Part shown: in pieces, positions 52,815 to 61,542 of the stretch
Layout of the letters: each line of letters starts with the position of its first letter
How positions within the stretch are numbered: the stretch's first letter is position 1
Assembly (NCBI RefSeq): GCF_001650405.1
Contig: NZ_LWCU01000007.1
Location: 1 to 64,000, forward strand
Source of the DNA: Microbacterium sp. H83
Lineage (GTDB): Bacteria > Actinomycetota > Actinomycetes > Actinomycetales > Microbacteriaceae
Reading direction: 5' to 3'
DNA length: 64,000 nt
Notes under the pieces: model-generated
What the model was told of the DNA's origin: nothing
The model's input: only the letters and a program-made list of their open reading frames with translations
The model's database searches: none
Program-made: the position numbers and the translations under genes

Positions 52815-53819
52815 TCAGCGCGGCGGAGCGACGGAGTCACGGCGCACGAGCACCGGTGCGACCGGCGCGAGGTCGGATGCCGGCGCCACCCCGCCCTCCG
52901 CCAGAGCCGCCGCGACCGCGCGGCGGGCCAGCTCGTCGAAGTCCTGTCGCACGGTGGTGAGCTGCGGCCAGTAGTACGCCGCGTCCGGGATGTCGTCGAA
53001 CCCGACCACGCTGATGTCGCCCGGCACCGAGAGCCCCGCTTCGTGCAACCCGCCGAGCAGCCCGAGAGCCATCTGGTCGTTCGCTGCGAAGACCGCGGTG
53101 ACGCCGGATGCCCGCACCTCGGCCACCGCCGCGTACCCGGAGCCGGCGGTCCAATCCCCCTCGATCACCGGTCCCGGCGTCAGCCCGCGGGCGGCGAGCT
53201 CTGCCGCGAATCCGTCCGCGCGGGATTCCGCCTCCAGCCAGTCGGCGGGCCCGGCGAGATGCGCGATGCGCGTGTGCCCCGCATCGGCGAGCGCGGCGAC
53301 GGCGAGACGGGCGCCGGCGGCCTGATCGACCGAGAGGCCCCGCGCTCCGCGGTCTGCCGAGTGCAGCGTCACGACGGGCACCCCGATGCGCAGCGCGTCC
53401 AGGGCCTCGAGCGTGCGAGCGTGCGGGGCGACGACGACGATCCCCTCGACCCCCTGCATCACGAGGTGGTCGACGGCGGCGACGACGGCGTCCGCATCGC
53501 CCGCATCCGCGAATGCCGCGCTCACCCAGTAGCCCGACCGCCGGGCCGATGCCTCGAGAGCCGCGATGCTGCGGGACGGCCCGTACTGCAGTGCGTCCGA
53601 GGCGAGCACGCCGAGCGTGCGCGACCGACGAGTGCCGAGGGCGCGCGCCGCGTTGTTCATGCGGTAGCCGAGCTCGTCCATCGCGGCGACGACCCGCTCC
53701 CGCGTCTCGATCGCGACCTCGGGATGGTCGTTGAGCACTCGTGACACCGTCTGCCGAGAGACCCCGGCGAGCGCCGCCACATCGCGGACTCCGACGGTCC
53801 GTCGCGGCTGGCTGCTCAT
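52815..53819 (-). CDS. LacI-family regulator, probable arabinose operon repressor
   Basis: 334 residues. The helix-turn-helix (VGVRDVAALAGVSRQTVSRVLNDHPEV) and hinge (MNNAARALGTRRSRTLG) are followed by a sugar-binding domain ending VFAANDQMALGLLGGLHEAG and VVGFDDIPDAAYYWPQLTTVRQD. ATG 53819 is used; a GTG three codons upstream is possible. It is transcribed towards the ara operon, whose operator lies 190 bases downstream of its stop. Closely resembles the gal-linked LacI at 6597-7619. Confidence 0.92.
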   Translation of the reverse strand: MSSQPRRTVGVRDVAALAGVSRQTVSRVLNDHPEVAIETRERVVAAMDELGYRMNNAARALGTRRSRTLGVLASDALQYGPSRSIAALEASARRSGYWVSAAFADAGDADAVVAAVDHLVMQGVEGIVVVAPHARTLEALDALRIGVPVVTLHSADRGARGLSVDQAAGARLAVAALADAGHTRIAHLAGPADWLEAESRADGFAAELAARGLTPGPVIEGDWTAGSGYAAVAEVRASGVTAVFAANDQMALGLLGGLHEAGLSVPGDISVVGFDDIPDAAYYWPQLTTVRQDFDELARRAVAAALAEGGVAPASDLAPVAPVLVRRDSVAPPR

Positions 53820-53885
53820 GTCACTCACGCCGACGAGTGTATGCGGAGCGGCCCGCCTCCCCCTTCGGCGTGCCACTCTGGTGAC

Positions 53886-54731
53886 ATGCGCATCGCACTC
53901 ACCGGATCATCGGGCAAGCTCGGCAGCGTCGTCGCGCGGGAGCTCCGCGCCCAGGGCTACGAGGTCATCGGCATGGACGTCTCGGGCGTCCGCGGCCCCG
54001 ACTTCGTGCAGGTCGACCTCACGGATTACGGCCAGGTCATCGACGCGTTCACGGCTGTCGGCGACCGGCATGACGGCATCGACGCCGTCGTGCACCTGGG
54101 GGCGATCCCGGCACCCGGCATCCGCAGCGACGTGGCGACTTTCCACAACAACATGCCCGCCACGTTCAACGTCTTCTGGGCGGCCGTGCGCCTCGGCATC
54201 CGCCGCATCGTCTACGCGTCGAGCGAGACCGTGCTCGGCCTGCCCTTCGACGTGCCGCCGCCCTACGTGCCCGTCGACGAGGACTATCCGGCACGCCCGG
54301 AGTCGGTCTACTCGCTGGTCAAGACGCTCGAGGAGCAGCTGGCGAGGGAGCTCGTGCGCTGGCATCCCGACCTCTCGATCACGGCGCTGCGCTTCTCGAA
54401 CGTCATGAACCCGGAGGACTATGCCGAGTTCCCCGACTTCGACGCCGACGCCCGGCGCCGCAAGTGGAACCTCTGGGGCTACATCGACGCCCGCGACGGC
54501 GCCCAGGCCGTGCAGCGCGCCCTCGAGAGCGCCGCTCCCGGGTTCGACAACTTCATCATCGCGGCCGCCGACACGGTCATGTCGCGGCCGAACGCCGAGC
54601 TGCTCGCCGAGGTCTTCCCCGACGTGCCGGTCGCGCGGGAGTTCACCCCGAACGAGACGCTGCTGTCGATCGACAAGGCCCGCCGCGTCCTGGGGTTCGA
54701 CCCGCAGCACTCCTGGCGCGACCACGTCTGA
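53886..54731 (+). CDS. NAD-dependent epimerase/dehydratase, uronate-dehydrogenase-like
   Basis: A 281-residue extended SDR. The Rossmann motif appears as ALTGSSGKLGSVVARELRAQG, the active-site Ser as YASSETVLG and the YxxxK as YSLVK near residue 140. FSNVMNPEDYAEF and the C-terminal half resemble uronate dehydrogenases and sugar epimerases. Divergent from the LacI gene. It could process oxidised pentose or uronic acid released with arabinan, but this is inference. Confidence 0.88.
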   Translation: MRIALTGSSGKLGSVVARELRAQGYEVIGMDVSGVRGPDFVQVDLTDYGQVIDAFTAVGDRHDGIDAVVHLGAIPAPGIRSDVATFHNNMPATFNVFWAAVRLGIRRIVYASSETVLGLPFDVPPPYVPVDEDYPARPESVYSLVKTLEEQLARELVRWHPDLSITALRFSNVMNPEDYAEFPDFDADARRRKWNLWGYIDARDGAQAVQRALESAAPGFDNFIIAAADTVMSRPNAELLAEVFPDVPVAREFTPNETLLSIDKARRVLGFDPQHSWRDHV

Positions 54732-54764
54732 TCGCTGCCCGGTCCCGCACCGGCCGGGTACGCG

Positions 54765-55787
54765 TCACCGCCGCGGGATCGTCGACCCCCGGATCACGAG
54801 CCGCACCGGCAGGTGGTGCGCGCCCTCGCCGACGTCGATCCCGTCGATCGCGTCGAACACCCGCAGCGCCGCCTGACGCCCGAGCTGCTGCAGGTTCGCG
54901 TCGATGCTGGTGAGCTCGGGACGCGCGTTCGTCGCGAGGACCTCCCAGTTGTCGTAGCCGATCACCGCGAGGTCGTCGGGGACGCCGCGACCGAGATCCC
55001 GTGCCGAGTCGAGCACGCCACGGGCGATCTGGTCCGATCCGCAGAAGATCGCATCGATGTCGGGATGCTGCTGCAGCAGCATCGCCGCGGCATCCCGCCC
55101 CCAGTGCTCGGTCCACTCCGAGAACATCGGCTCGCCGACGAGCTCGAGCCCCGCCTCGCCGAGCGCCGCGCGGGCGCCCGCGAGGCGGTCCTGAGCCGCG
55201 GCGTACGCGGGGTCGCCCGAGATGTGCGCGATGCGGCGTCGGCCGCACGAGAGCAGGTGCTCGATCGCGAGACGCCCGCCCGCGTAGTTGTCGGGCGTCA
55301 GCGAGAGATCGCTCGGATCGTCCGACGGGGCGTACGCGTAGACGACCGGCACGGGGATGTCCTGACCGAGCGACGGCCGCGGATCGGTCTGCCGCCCCAC
55401 CACGATGATCCCGTCGACCCGGCGGCTGAGCAGCTCGCGGAGGTGGTGCTGCTCGCGGATCGCGTCGCCGCGCGCATCGCAGAGGAACACGTTGATGCGC
55501 CCGGCTCCGAAGGCGTCCTCCGCGCCCATCAGGATCGGGATCATGAAGCGGCCCTCGAGGTCGCTCGTGAGCAGGCCGACGGTGCCGGTGCGCCCGGCCA
55601 GCAGACCTCGCGCCATCGCGTTCGGCGTGAACGACAGCTCCTCGGCGATCGCCTGCACCTTCGCGCGAGTCTTGGCCGACACATCGCCGCGGTCATTGAG
55701 CGCCTTGGATGCCGTCGAGATCGACACCCCGGCGCGTGCGGCGACGTCTCCGAGGGTCACCGCCCGGGATCCGTTCGTGTCGCTCAT
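54765..55787 (-). CDS. LacI-family regulator of the arabinoside import operon
   Basis: 340 residues. The helix-turn-helix is VTLGDVAARAGVSISTASKALNDRGDVSAKTRAKVQ, the hinge TPNAMARGLLAGRTG. The effector domain carries DGIIVVGRQTD and CGSDQIARGVLDSARDLGRGVPDDLAVIGYDNWEVLATNARPELTSID. Divergent from the substrate-binding protein gene across a region with repeated CGAAAGG-TTTTCG-like half sites, so it most probably represses that ABC/GH127 operon. Confidence 0.92.
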   Translation of the reverse strand: MSDTNGSRAVTLGDVAARAGVSISTASKALNDRGDVSAKTRAKVQAIAEELSFTPNAMARGLLAGRTGTVGLLTSDLEGRFMIPILMGAEDAFGAGRINVFLCDARGDAIREQHHLRELLSRRVDGIIVVGRQTDPRPSLGQDIPVPVVYAYAPSDDPSDLSLTPDNYAGGRLAIEHLLSCGRRRIAHISGDPAYAAAQDRLAGARAALGEAGLELVGEPMFSEWTEHWGRDAAAMLLQQHPDIDAIFCGSDQIARGVLDSARDLGRGVPDDLAVIGYDNWEVLATNARPELTSIDANLQQLGRQAALRVFDAIDGIDVGEGAHHLPVRLVIRGSTIPRR

Positions 55788-55803
55788 CGCTCTCCCCTGT
55801 TGC

Positions 55804-55873
55804 TGAAAGGTTATCGGAACAAGGGTTGACGCCCTCGTCGAAATCACGCTATACCTTCTCGAAAGGCTTTTCG
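55804..55873 (+). promoter_or_regulatory. Promoter and operators of the arabinoside ABC/GH127 operon
   Basis: TTGACG (55826-55831), an 18-base spacer and TATACC (55850-55855). The palindrome CGAAAGGCTTTTCG lies at 55860-55873, and a related TGAAAGGTTATCGG lies upstream at 55804-55817, nearer the divergent LacI gene. Both are candidate binding sites for that LacI protein. Confidence 0.7.
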
Positions 55874-55967
55874 TAGATTTCGGAAAGTCGGTTCTCCCCC
55901 TCCCGGCGCTGCAGTGTCGAAGCGCCCCATCGCACCGCTCGAAGACGAGCCAAGAGGAGCTCCTTCC

Positions 55968-57263
55968 ATGAACACCACCCGTTCCCGCGCCGCACGGCGC
56001 GCCGCCGCCGCGCTCGTCGCGGCCGGCCTCGTCGCGGGCGGCCTCGCCGCCTGCGCACCCGCCGCATCGGAGGGCTCCGACGAGCCCATCACCGCCGAGG
56101 GCACCGACGACGGCACGACGCTCACACTGTGGACCCGCGCCCCCATCGAGCGCCAGGCCAAGCTGCTGGTCGACGCGTACAACGCGAGTCACGAGAACCA
56201 GGTCGAGCTCACGGTCGTCCCCAACGACGACTACGTCGCCAAGGTCGGAGCGGCCGCAGGATCCGGCGGACTTCCCGACCTGTTCGCCGCCGACATCGTC
56301 TACGTGCCCAACTGGGCGCAGCAGGGACTGTTCCAGGACATCTCCGAGCAGATCGACGGACTCGACTTCAAGGACGAGATCAACCCCGGACACCTGTCCG
56401 CGGGCACGGTCGACGACGCCGAGTACGTGCTGCCGTTCGCGCTCGACCTGTCGATGCTGTTCTGGAACAAGGAGCTCTTCGCCGAGGCCGGTCTCGACCC
56501 CGAGAAGGCGCCCGCGACGCTCGAGGAGTTCGCCGATGCCGCCATGGCCGTGCAGGCGCTGAACAAGCCCGACACCTACGGCACCGCGACCGGCCTCAAC
56601 TGCGGCGGCTGCCTGGTCTTCACCTGGTTCCCCTCGATCTGGGCATCGGGCGACGAGGTCATGAGCGACGACGGCACCGAGTCCCTGCTCGACGGCGACT
56701 CGGCCCAGGCCGTGTACGACACGTGGGCAGGACTCGAGGAGGCCGGGGCCGTGCTCCCCAGCTCGACCGACGAGGCGGGCCCGACGTGGACGGCCGCGTT
56801 CAGCGAGGGCAAGGTCGGCATCATGCCGTTCCCCGCGACGCTGCTGCCCTCCCTCGAGTTCGACGCCGGGGTCGCCGGCATTCCCGGGGTCGACGGCGGC
56901 GCCTCGACCTTCGTCGGCGGCGACGGGATCGGCGTCTCGAAGGACTCGAAGAAGGCCGCGCAGGCCTGGAACTTCCTCAACTGGATGATGTCCGAGGAGG
57001 CCCAGGTCGAGGTGCTCGCGAAGGACGGCAACGCCATCTCCCGCGGTGACCTCGCCGACAACGAGTACGCCGCCGCCGACCCGCGTCTGGTCACGATCAA
57101 CGAGGTCGCCGCCCAGGGCGACACCCCCGTGGCGCTGAACTTCCAGCAGGCGTTCAACGCCCCGGGCAGCCCGTGGCTCACCCTCATCCGCAACGCCGTG
57201 CTGAACGGCGAGGACTCCGTGCCGGCCGACAACGAGGAGATCACCGCGATCCTGTCGCAGTGA
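55968..57263 (+). CDS. Sugar ABC transporter substrate-binding lipoprotein
   Basis: A 431-residue family-1 solute-binding protein. The signal peptide (SRAARRAAAALVAAGLVAGG) ends in the lipobox LAAC with Cys29, so it should be membrane-anchored outside the cell. The mature protein has typical TLWTRAPIERQAKLLVDAYN and FNAPGSPWLTLIRNA segments. ATG 55968 has AGAGGAG upstream. The following hairpin at 57285-57311 may raise its expression over that of the permeases. Ligand probably an arabinoside, from the operon. Confidence 0.93.
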   Translation: MNTTRSRAARRAAAALVAAGLVAGGLAACAPAASEGSDEPITAEGTDDGTTLTLWTRAPIERQAKLLVDAYNASHENQVELTVVPNDDYVAKVGAAAGSGGLPDLFAADIVYVPNWAQQGLFQDISEQIDGLDFKDEINPGHLSAGTVDDAEYVLPFALDLSMLFWNKELFAEAGLDPEKAPATLEEFADAAMAVQALNKPDTYGTATGLNCGGCLVFTWFPSIWASGDEVMSDDGTESLLDGDSAQAVYDTWAGLEEAGAVLPSSTDEAGPTWTAAFSEGKVGIMPFPATLLPSLEFDAGVAGIPGVDGGASTFVGGDGIGVSKDSKKAAQAWNFLNWMMSEEAQVEVLAKDGNAISRGDLADNEYAAADPRLVTINEVAAQGDTPVALNFQQAFNAPGSPWLTLIRNAVLNGEDSVPADNEEITAILSQ

Positions 57264-57284
57264 TCCCCTCCACCCCGAGCGATC

Positions 57285-57311
57285 GCGGGGCGGCGCTCAG
57301 CGCCGCCCCGC
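57285..57311 (+). terminator. Intra-operon hairpin after the binding-protein gene
   Basis: GCGGGGCGGCGC (57285-57296) and GCGCCGCCCCGC (57300-57311) form a 12-bp stem with a 3-base loop and no T tract. It is the sort of hairpin that trims downstream transcription or protects the upstream mRNA, giving more binding protein than permease. Confidence 0.75.
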
Positions 57312-57348
57312 ATCCCGCCCCCGTTCACCCTTCCCGAAAGAGGACGAG

Positions 57349-58254
57349 ATGACCCAGGCCGCACCTCCGCTGCGCCGCCGCAGACCGCGGACAGGATTCG
57401 GCGGGCCCGTCCAGGGCTGGCTGTACGCCGCGCCGACGGCGATCTTCGTCGCCCTGCTGTTCGTGGTCCCGCTCGTGCTCGTGCTCCAGATGTCGGCATC
57501 CGACTGGCCTCTGCTGAGCGGCAATCGCGGCCTCAACTTCCCCGAGAACTACACGGATGCCGTCACGCACCGCCTCTTCTGGGACAGCATCCGCTTCACC
57601 CTGCTGTACACCGTCATCACGACCGTGATCCTCATCGGCCTGGGGCTCGGACTCGCCCTTCTCGTGCAGGAGTCGACGCGGTGGAAGGGGTTCCTCCGCA
57701 CGGCGTTCCTGATCCCGAGCGCACTGGGCCTCGCCTCCGCCTCGCTGCTGTTCTACGTGCTGTACTCGCCGATCGCCGGCCCCTTCGCCGACCTCATGGC
57801 GTCGTGGGGCATCACGTTCCTCGGCACCCCCGAGGGCGCGCTGTGGTCGACGATCTTCCTCATCGTGTGGCGGTACGCGGGGTTCTACATGCTGCTGATG
57901 CTCGTCGGTCTGCAGGGCATTCCGGACGACGTGTACGAGGCCGCCCGGATCGACGGCGCGAGCCGGTGGCAGACGTTCCGCGACATCACGGTGCCGCTGC
58001 TCAAGCCCACGTTCGCTCTGACCACGGTGATGTGCGTCACGGGATCGCTGCTCGCGTTCGAGCAGTTCTACATCCTCACCAAGGGCGGCCCCGACAACAG
58101 CACCATGACGGTCGTGCAGCTGATCTACAACGTCGCCTTCCAGGGGCAGAACAGCCTCGGCATCGCGGGAGCGCTGTCGGTGATCGTGCTGCTCACCCTC
58201 ATCGTCATCAACGTCTTCCAGCTGCGCGCGTTCCGCCGCACGGATGAAAGCTGA
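57349..58254 (+). CDS. Sugar ABC transporter permease (MalF/UgpA type)
   Basis: A 301-residue permease with six hydrophobic segments. The EAA loop that contacts the ATPase is visible as DVYEAARIDGASRWQTFRDITVPLL. The early GWLYAAPTAIFVALLFVVPL segment is typical of the first helix. ATG 57349 has AAAGAGGA upstream. No ATP-binding subunit is encoded in the operon; such importers commonly share a general MsiK-type ATPase. Confidence 0.94.
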   Translation: MTQAAPPLRRRRPRTGFGGPVQGWLYAAPTAIFVALLFVVPLVLVLQMSASDWPLLSGNRGLNFPENYTDAVTHRLFWDSIRFTLLYTVITTVILIGLGLGLALLVQESTRWKGFLRTAFLIPSALGLASASLLFYVLYSPIAGPFADLMASWGITFLGTPEGALWSTIFLIVWRYAGFYMLLMLVGLQGIPDDVYEAARIDGASRWQTFRDITVPLLKPTFALTTVMCVTGSLLAFEQFYILTKGGPDNSTMTVVQLIYNVAFQGQNSLGIAGALSVIVLLTLIVINVFQLRAFRRTDES

Positions 58255-58259
58255 CCCTC

Positions 58260-59150
58260 ATGACCGAGACTCTGACCCGCACGATCGTCGCGCCGAACTC
58301 GCAGCCCACGATCCCCCGTTACCGGTCGAAGGCCGCGCGCGTCGTCTTCGGCATCCCGTACTGGGTGTTCACGACCGCCCTCGCCGTGATCTTCCTCTAC
58401 CCGCTCATCTGGACGGGTGTCTCGTCGGTCAGCCCGATGGCCGGCACCAGCCAGACCGATGGATGGGGCTTCGGCAACTACGCCGCCCTCGGCGAGTACC
58501 AGGCCGGCATCTGGGTCTATCTCGGCAACTCGCTGTTCGTCTCGGTGCTGACCGTCGCCCTCACGCTGTTCATCTCGCTGCTGGGCGGCTACGCGTTCGC
58601 GCGGTTCTCGTTCCCGGGCAAGAACGCCCTGTTCCTGCTGACGCTCGCGATCCTCATGGTCCCCTATGCGACGCTGCTGATCCCGCTGTACGTGATCCTC
58701 AACGCCGTCGGCCTGCAGAACTCGCTCGTCGGCGTCGCGCTCGTGATCACCATGTTCCAGCTGCCGTTCTCGATGTTCATGATGCGCATCTCGTTCGAGT
58801 CGATCCCGAAGGAGATGGACGAGGCGGCGATGGTCGACGGATGCTCCAGCTGGGGCGCGCTCTGGCGCGTGCTGCTCCCGGCGGTCAAGCCGGGCCTCGT
58901 CACCGTCGGACTGTTCGCGTTCCTCACCGCGTGGAACGACTTCATGGCACCGCTCATCCTCATCAACGACACCAACCGCATGACGCTGCCGCTCGCGGTG
59001 GCCAGCCTCCGCGGACAGGTGCAGGGCGTCGTCGACTACGGCGCGACCGAGGCCGGGGTGGTCGTCCTGGCGCTCCCCTGCATCCTGCTCTTCCTGATCC
59101 TCCAACGACACTACGTGCGCGGCTTCATGTCCGGCGCCTTCAAGGGATGA
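58260..59150 (+). CDS. Sugar ABC transporter permease (MalG/UgpE type)
   Basis: A 296-residue permease with six hydrophobic segments. The EAA loop reads EMDEAAMVDGCSSWGALWRVLLPAVKPG. It starts five bases after the first permease and overlaps the GH127 gene by four bases, so the operon encodes a heterodimeric importer channel. Confidence 0.94.
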   Translation: MTETLTRTIVAPNSQPTIPRYRSKAARVVFGIPYWVFTTALAVIFLYPLIWTGVSSVSPMAGTSQTDGWGFGNYAALGEYQAGIWVYLGNSLFVSVLTVALTLFISLLGGYAFARFSFPGKNALFLLTLAILMVPYATLLIPLYVILNAVGLQNSLVGVALVITMFQLPFSMFMMRISFESIPKEMDEAAMVDGCSSWGALWRVLLPAVKPGLVTVGLFAFLTAWNDFMAPLILINDTNRMTLPLAVASLRGQVQGVVDYGATEAGVVVLALPCILLFLILQRHYVRGFMSGAFKG

Positions 59151-61015
59151 CCATGTACGACACCACTGCACCGGCCGCCCCGGTGGTCCCCACGCGCGGC
59201 CGTCTGCGTCCGCTCGGCCTCGGCGAGGTGCGCATCACCGGCGGCTTCTGGGGCGAGCGCCAGGCCGTGAACGGCTCGGCGACGCTCTCTCACATCGAGT
59301 CGCGCCTCGAGTCGGAGGGCTGGCTGCCGAACTTCGACCGCGCCGCGGCGGGTACGCTGCCCGCCGGGCGACGTGGGCGCGAGTTCTCGGACTCGGAGGT
59401 CTACAAGTACCTCGAGGCCCTCGCGTGGGAGATCGGCCGGACGGATGCCGCGGCCGACGACGACCTCGAGCAGCGGTTCCGTGCGGTCGTCGCGCGGGTC
59501 GCGGCGGCCCAGGAGCCCGACGGGTACGTGAACACGATGTTCGGGCGCCCCGGCCAGGGCGAGCGGTGGTCGCAGCTGCAGTGGGGGCACGAGCTCTACT
59601 GCCTCGGGCACCTGTTCCAGGCGGCGGTCGCTCGGGTGCGGACGAGGCCGGATGCCGACGACGGGCTGCTCGGCATCGCCCGCCTGGCCGCCGATCTGGT
59701 GTGCGCGGAGTTCGGTCCCGACGGGCGGGACGCCGTCTGCGGGCACGCCGAGGTCGAGGCCGGACTCGCGGAGCTCGGACGCGCGCTCGGCGAGCAGCGG
59801 TACATCGATCAGGCTGCGCTGTTCGTCGAACGCCACGGCGCCGGCTCGCTCGGGGAGATCGAGTGGGGGCGGGAGTACTTCCAGGACGACGTCGCCGTGC
59901 GCGACGCCGAGGCTCTCCGCGGTCACGCCGTGCGTGCGAACTACCTGTCGTCGGCGGCGGTCGACGTCGCGACCGAGCTGTCGGACTCGGCGCTGCTCGA
60001 CGCGCTGCGGGCGCAGTGGGATCGCACGGTCGAGCGTCGCACCTACGTCACGGGCGGTCAGGGCTCGCACCACCAGGACGAGGCTTTCGGCGACGATTGG
60101 GAGCTGCCGCCGGACCGCGCCTATTCCGAGACCTGCGCCGGCATCGGATCGATCATGTTCTCGTGGCGGCTGCTGCTCGCGACCGGTGACGCGCACTACG
60201 CCGACCTGATCGAGCGGACGCTGTTCAACGTGGTCGCGACGTCGCCCGGCGCCGACGGTCGCTCGTTCTTCTACGCGAACACGCTGCATCAGCGCACGCC
60301 GGGGACGCCGGCGGATCCGGATGCCACGTCGCCGCGCGCCTCGTCGTCGCTGCGGGCGCCGTGGTTCGAGGTGTCGTGCTGCCCGCCGAACGTGGCCCGC
60401 ACGTTCGCGAGCCTCGCCGCCTATGTCGCGACGGCCGACGACGGCGGTGTGCAGCTGCACCAGTACGCCCCGGCATCCGTGCGGACCGCTCTGCCTGACG
60501 GGAGGGTCGTCGCGTTCGAGGTGACGACGGGGTACCCCGTCGATGGCGACGTGCGGATCGAGATCGCCGAGGATGCGGCGTTCACGCTGTCGCTGCGCGT
60601 GCCGTCGTGGGCGGAGGGCGCGGTCGTGCGGGTGCGCTCGGGCGACGCGGTCACCGAGGAGCCGACTGCTGCCGGTTCCGTCGCCGTGGCTCGGGCATTC
60701 CGCGCCGGCGATGTCGTCGAGTTGAGTCTGCCGATGACCGCGCGGGCCGTCGCACCGCATCCGATGGTGGATGCCGTCCGCGGCAGTGTCGTGATCGAGC
60801 GCGGACCGGAGGTGCTGGCACTCGAGTCCGTCGATCTCGGCTCCGATGTGGGCGAGGCCGTCGTCGCCGGCGACCCGGTCGAGCGCGACGGTCAGGTGGT
60901 GCTGCCGGTGCGCCGGCGCTCCTCCGGCGATGTGGTGGACACCCCGCTCGTGGCGTATCACGACTGGGCTCGTCGCGGTCCTTCGACGATGAGGGTGTGG
61001 ATCCCGACCGTGTGA
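59147..61015 (+). CDS. GH127 beta-L-arabinofuranosidase
   Basis: A 622-residue glycoside hydrolase family 127 protein (formerly DUF1680). The metal/catalytic set is visible: Glu328 and Cys330 in YSETCAGIGS, and Cys411-Cys412 in VSCCPPNVAR. Glu312, 16 residues before Glu328, occupies the position of the acid/base Glu in the family prototype. It should release L-arabinose from beta-linked arabinofuranosides. No signal peptide, so it acts after import. ATG 59147 overlaps the permease stop. Confidence 0.92.
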   Translation: MTMYDTTAPAAPVVPTRGRLRPLGLGEVRITGGFWGERQAVNGSATLSHIESRLESEGWLPNFDRAAAGTLPAGRRGREFSDSEVYKYLEALAWEIGRTDAAADDDLEQRFRAVVARVAAAQEPDGYVNTMFGRPGQGERWSQLQWGHELYCLGHLFQAAVARVRTRPDADDGLLGIARLAADLVCAEFGPDGRDAVCGHAEVEAGLAELGRALGEQRYIDQAALFVERHGAGSLGEIEWGREYFQDDVAVRDAEALRGHAVRANYLSSAAVDVATELSDSALLDALRAQWDRTVERRTYVTGGQGSHHQDEAFGDDWELPPDRAYSETCAGIGSIMFSWRLLLATGDAHYADLIERTLFNVVATSPGADGRSFFYANTLHQRTPGTPADPDATSPRASSSLRAPWFEVSCCPPNVARTFASLAAYVATADDGGVQLHQYAPASVRTALPDGRVVAFEVTTGYPVDGDVRIEIAEDAAFTLSLRVPSWAEGAVVRVRSGDAVTEEPTAAGSVAVARAFRAGDVVELSLPMTARAVAPHPMVDAVRGSVVIERGPEVLALESVDLGSDVGEAVVAGDPVERDGQVVLPVRRRSSGDVVDTPLVAYHDWARRGPSTMRVWIPTV

Positions 61016-61095
61016 GCTGCGTCAGCGATCAGGGGTTCGCGGTCGAAGACGGAGGACGTGAGATCAGATCGGATGGTGCACGCAAGCGTTGCTCG

Positions 61096-61542
61096 TCACT
61101 CATCGGGATCGAGCTTCTTGAATTCGATGCTTGTTATGCCCTCTACGTCGCCGAAGCGCAGGGTCCCGATCGGGAAGGGGACGGCCATCGTGACTGGGTC
61201 GACGCGACGACCACCGTATTCCGCGCGGCTGAATCGCAAGCGAATCTCCGGACCATCGTCGATCCACCATTGACCAGTGGCAAGGAAGAGATCACCACCC
61301 GAGCGATAGTCGGCGAGGAGGTTGTAGGAAACGTCGAACGCCCGGAACCTGCCGTCTGCGTACAGCACGACAGTGCCGCTGTCTCCTCCCGTCGCCTCCC
61401 AGACGCCGACCGGTGAGGTGACGTGGGGTGCACAGGCCGCCAGGACCGCGATGACGGACGTACCGACTGCGAAAGCAGCGAAGCGGGCGCGCCACCGACT
61501 GACCCCCCGCGCACCGGGGTTGGTGCTCTCACGCAGCATCAT
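61096..61542 (-). CDS. Small lipoprotein, possible immunity protein
   Basis: 148 residues. A signal peptide (ARFAAFAVGTSVIAV) ends in the lipobox LAAC, followed by a ~110-residue beta-rich domain (VGVWEATGGDSGTVVLYADGRFRAFDVSYNLLADYR). Family unknown. ATG 61542 overlaps the stop of the WXG-type gene by four bases, so it is made together with it. In effector operons this position often holds an immunity protein, but there is no direct evidence. GC content is lower than in the neighbourhood. Confidence 0.75.
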   Translation of the reverse strand: MMLRESTNPGARGVSRWRARFAAFAVGTSVIAVLAACAPHVTSPVGVWEATGGDSGTVVLYADGRFRAFDVSYNLLADYRSGGDLFLATGQWWIDDGPEIRLRFSRAEYGGRRVDPVTMAVPFPIGTLRFGDVEGITSIEFKKLDPDE

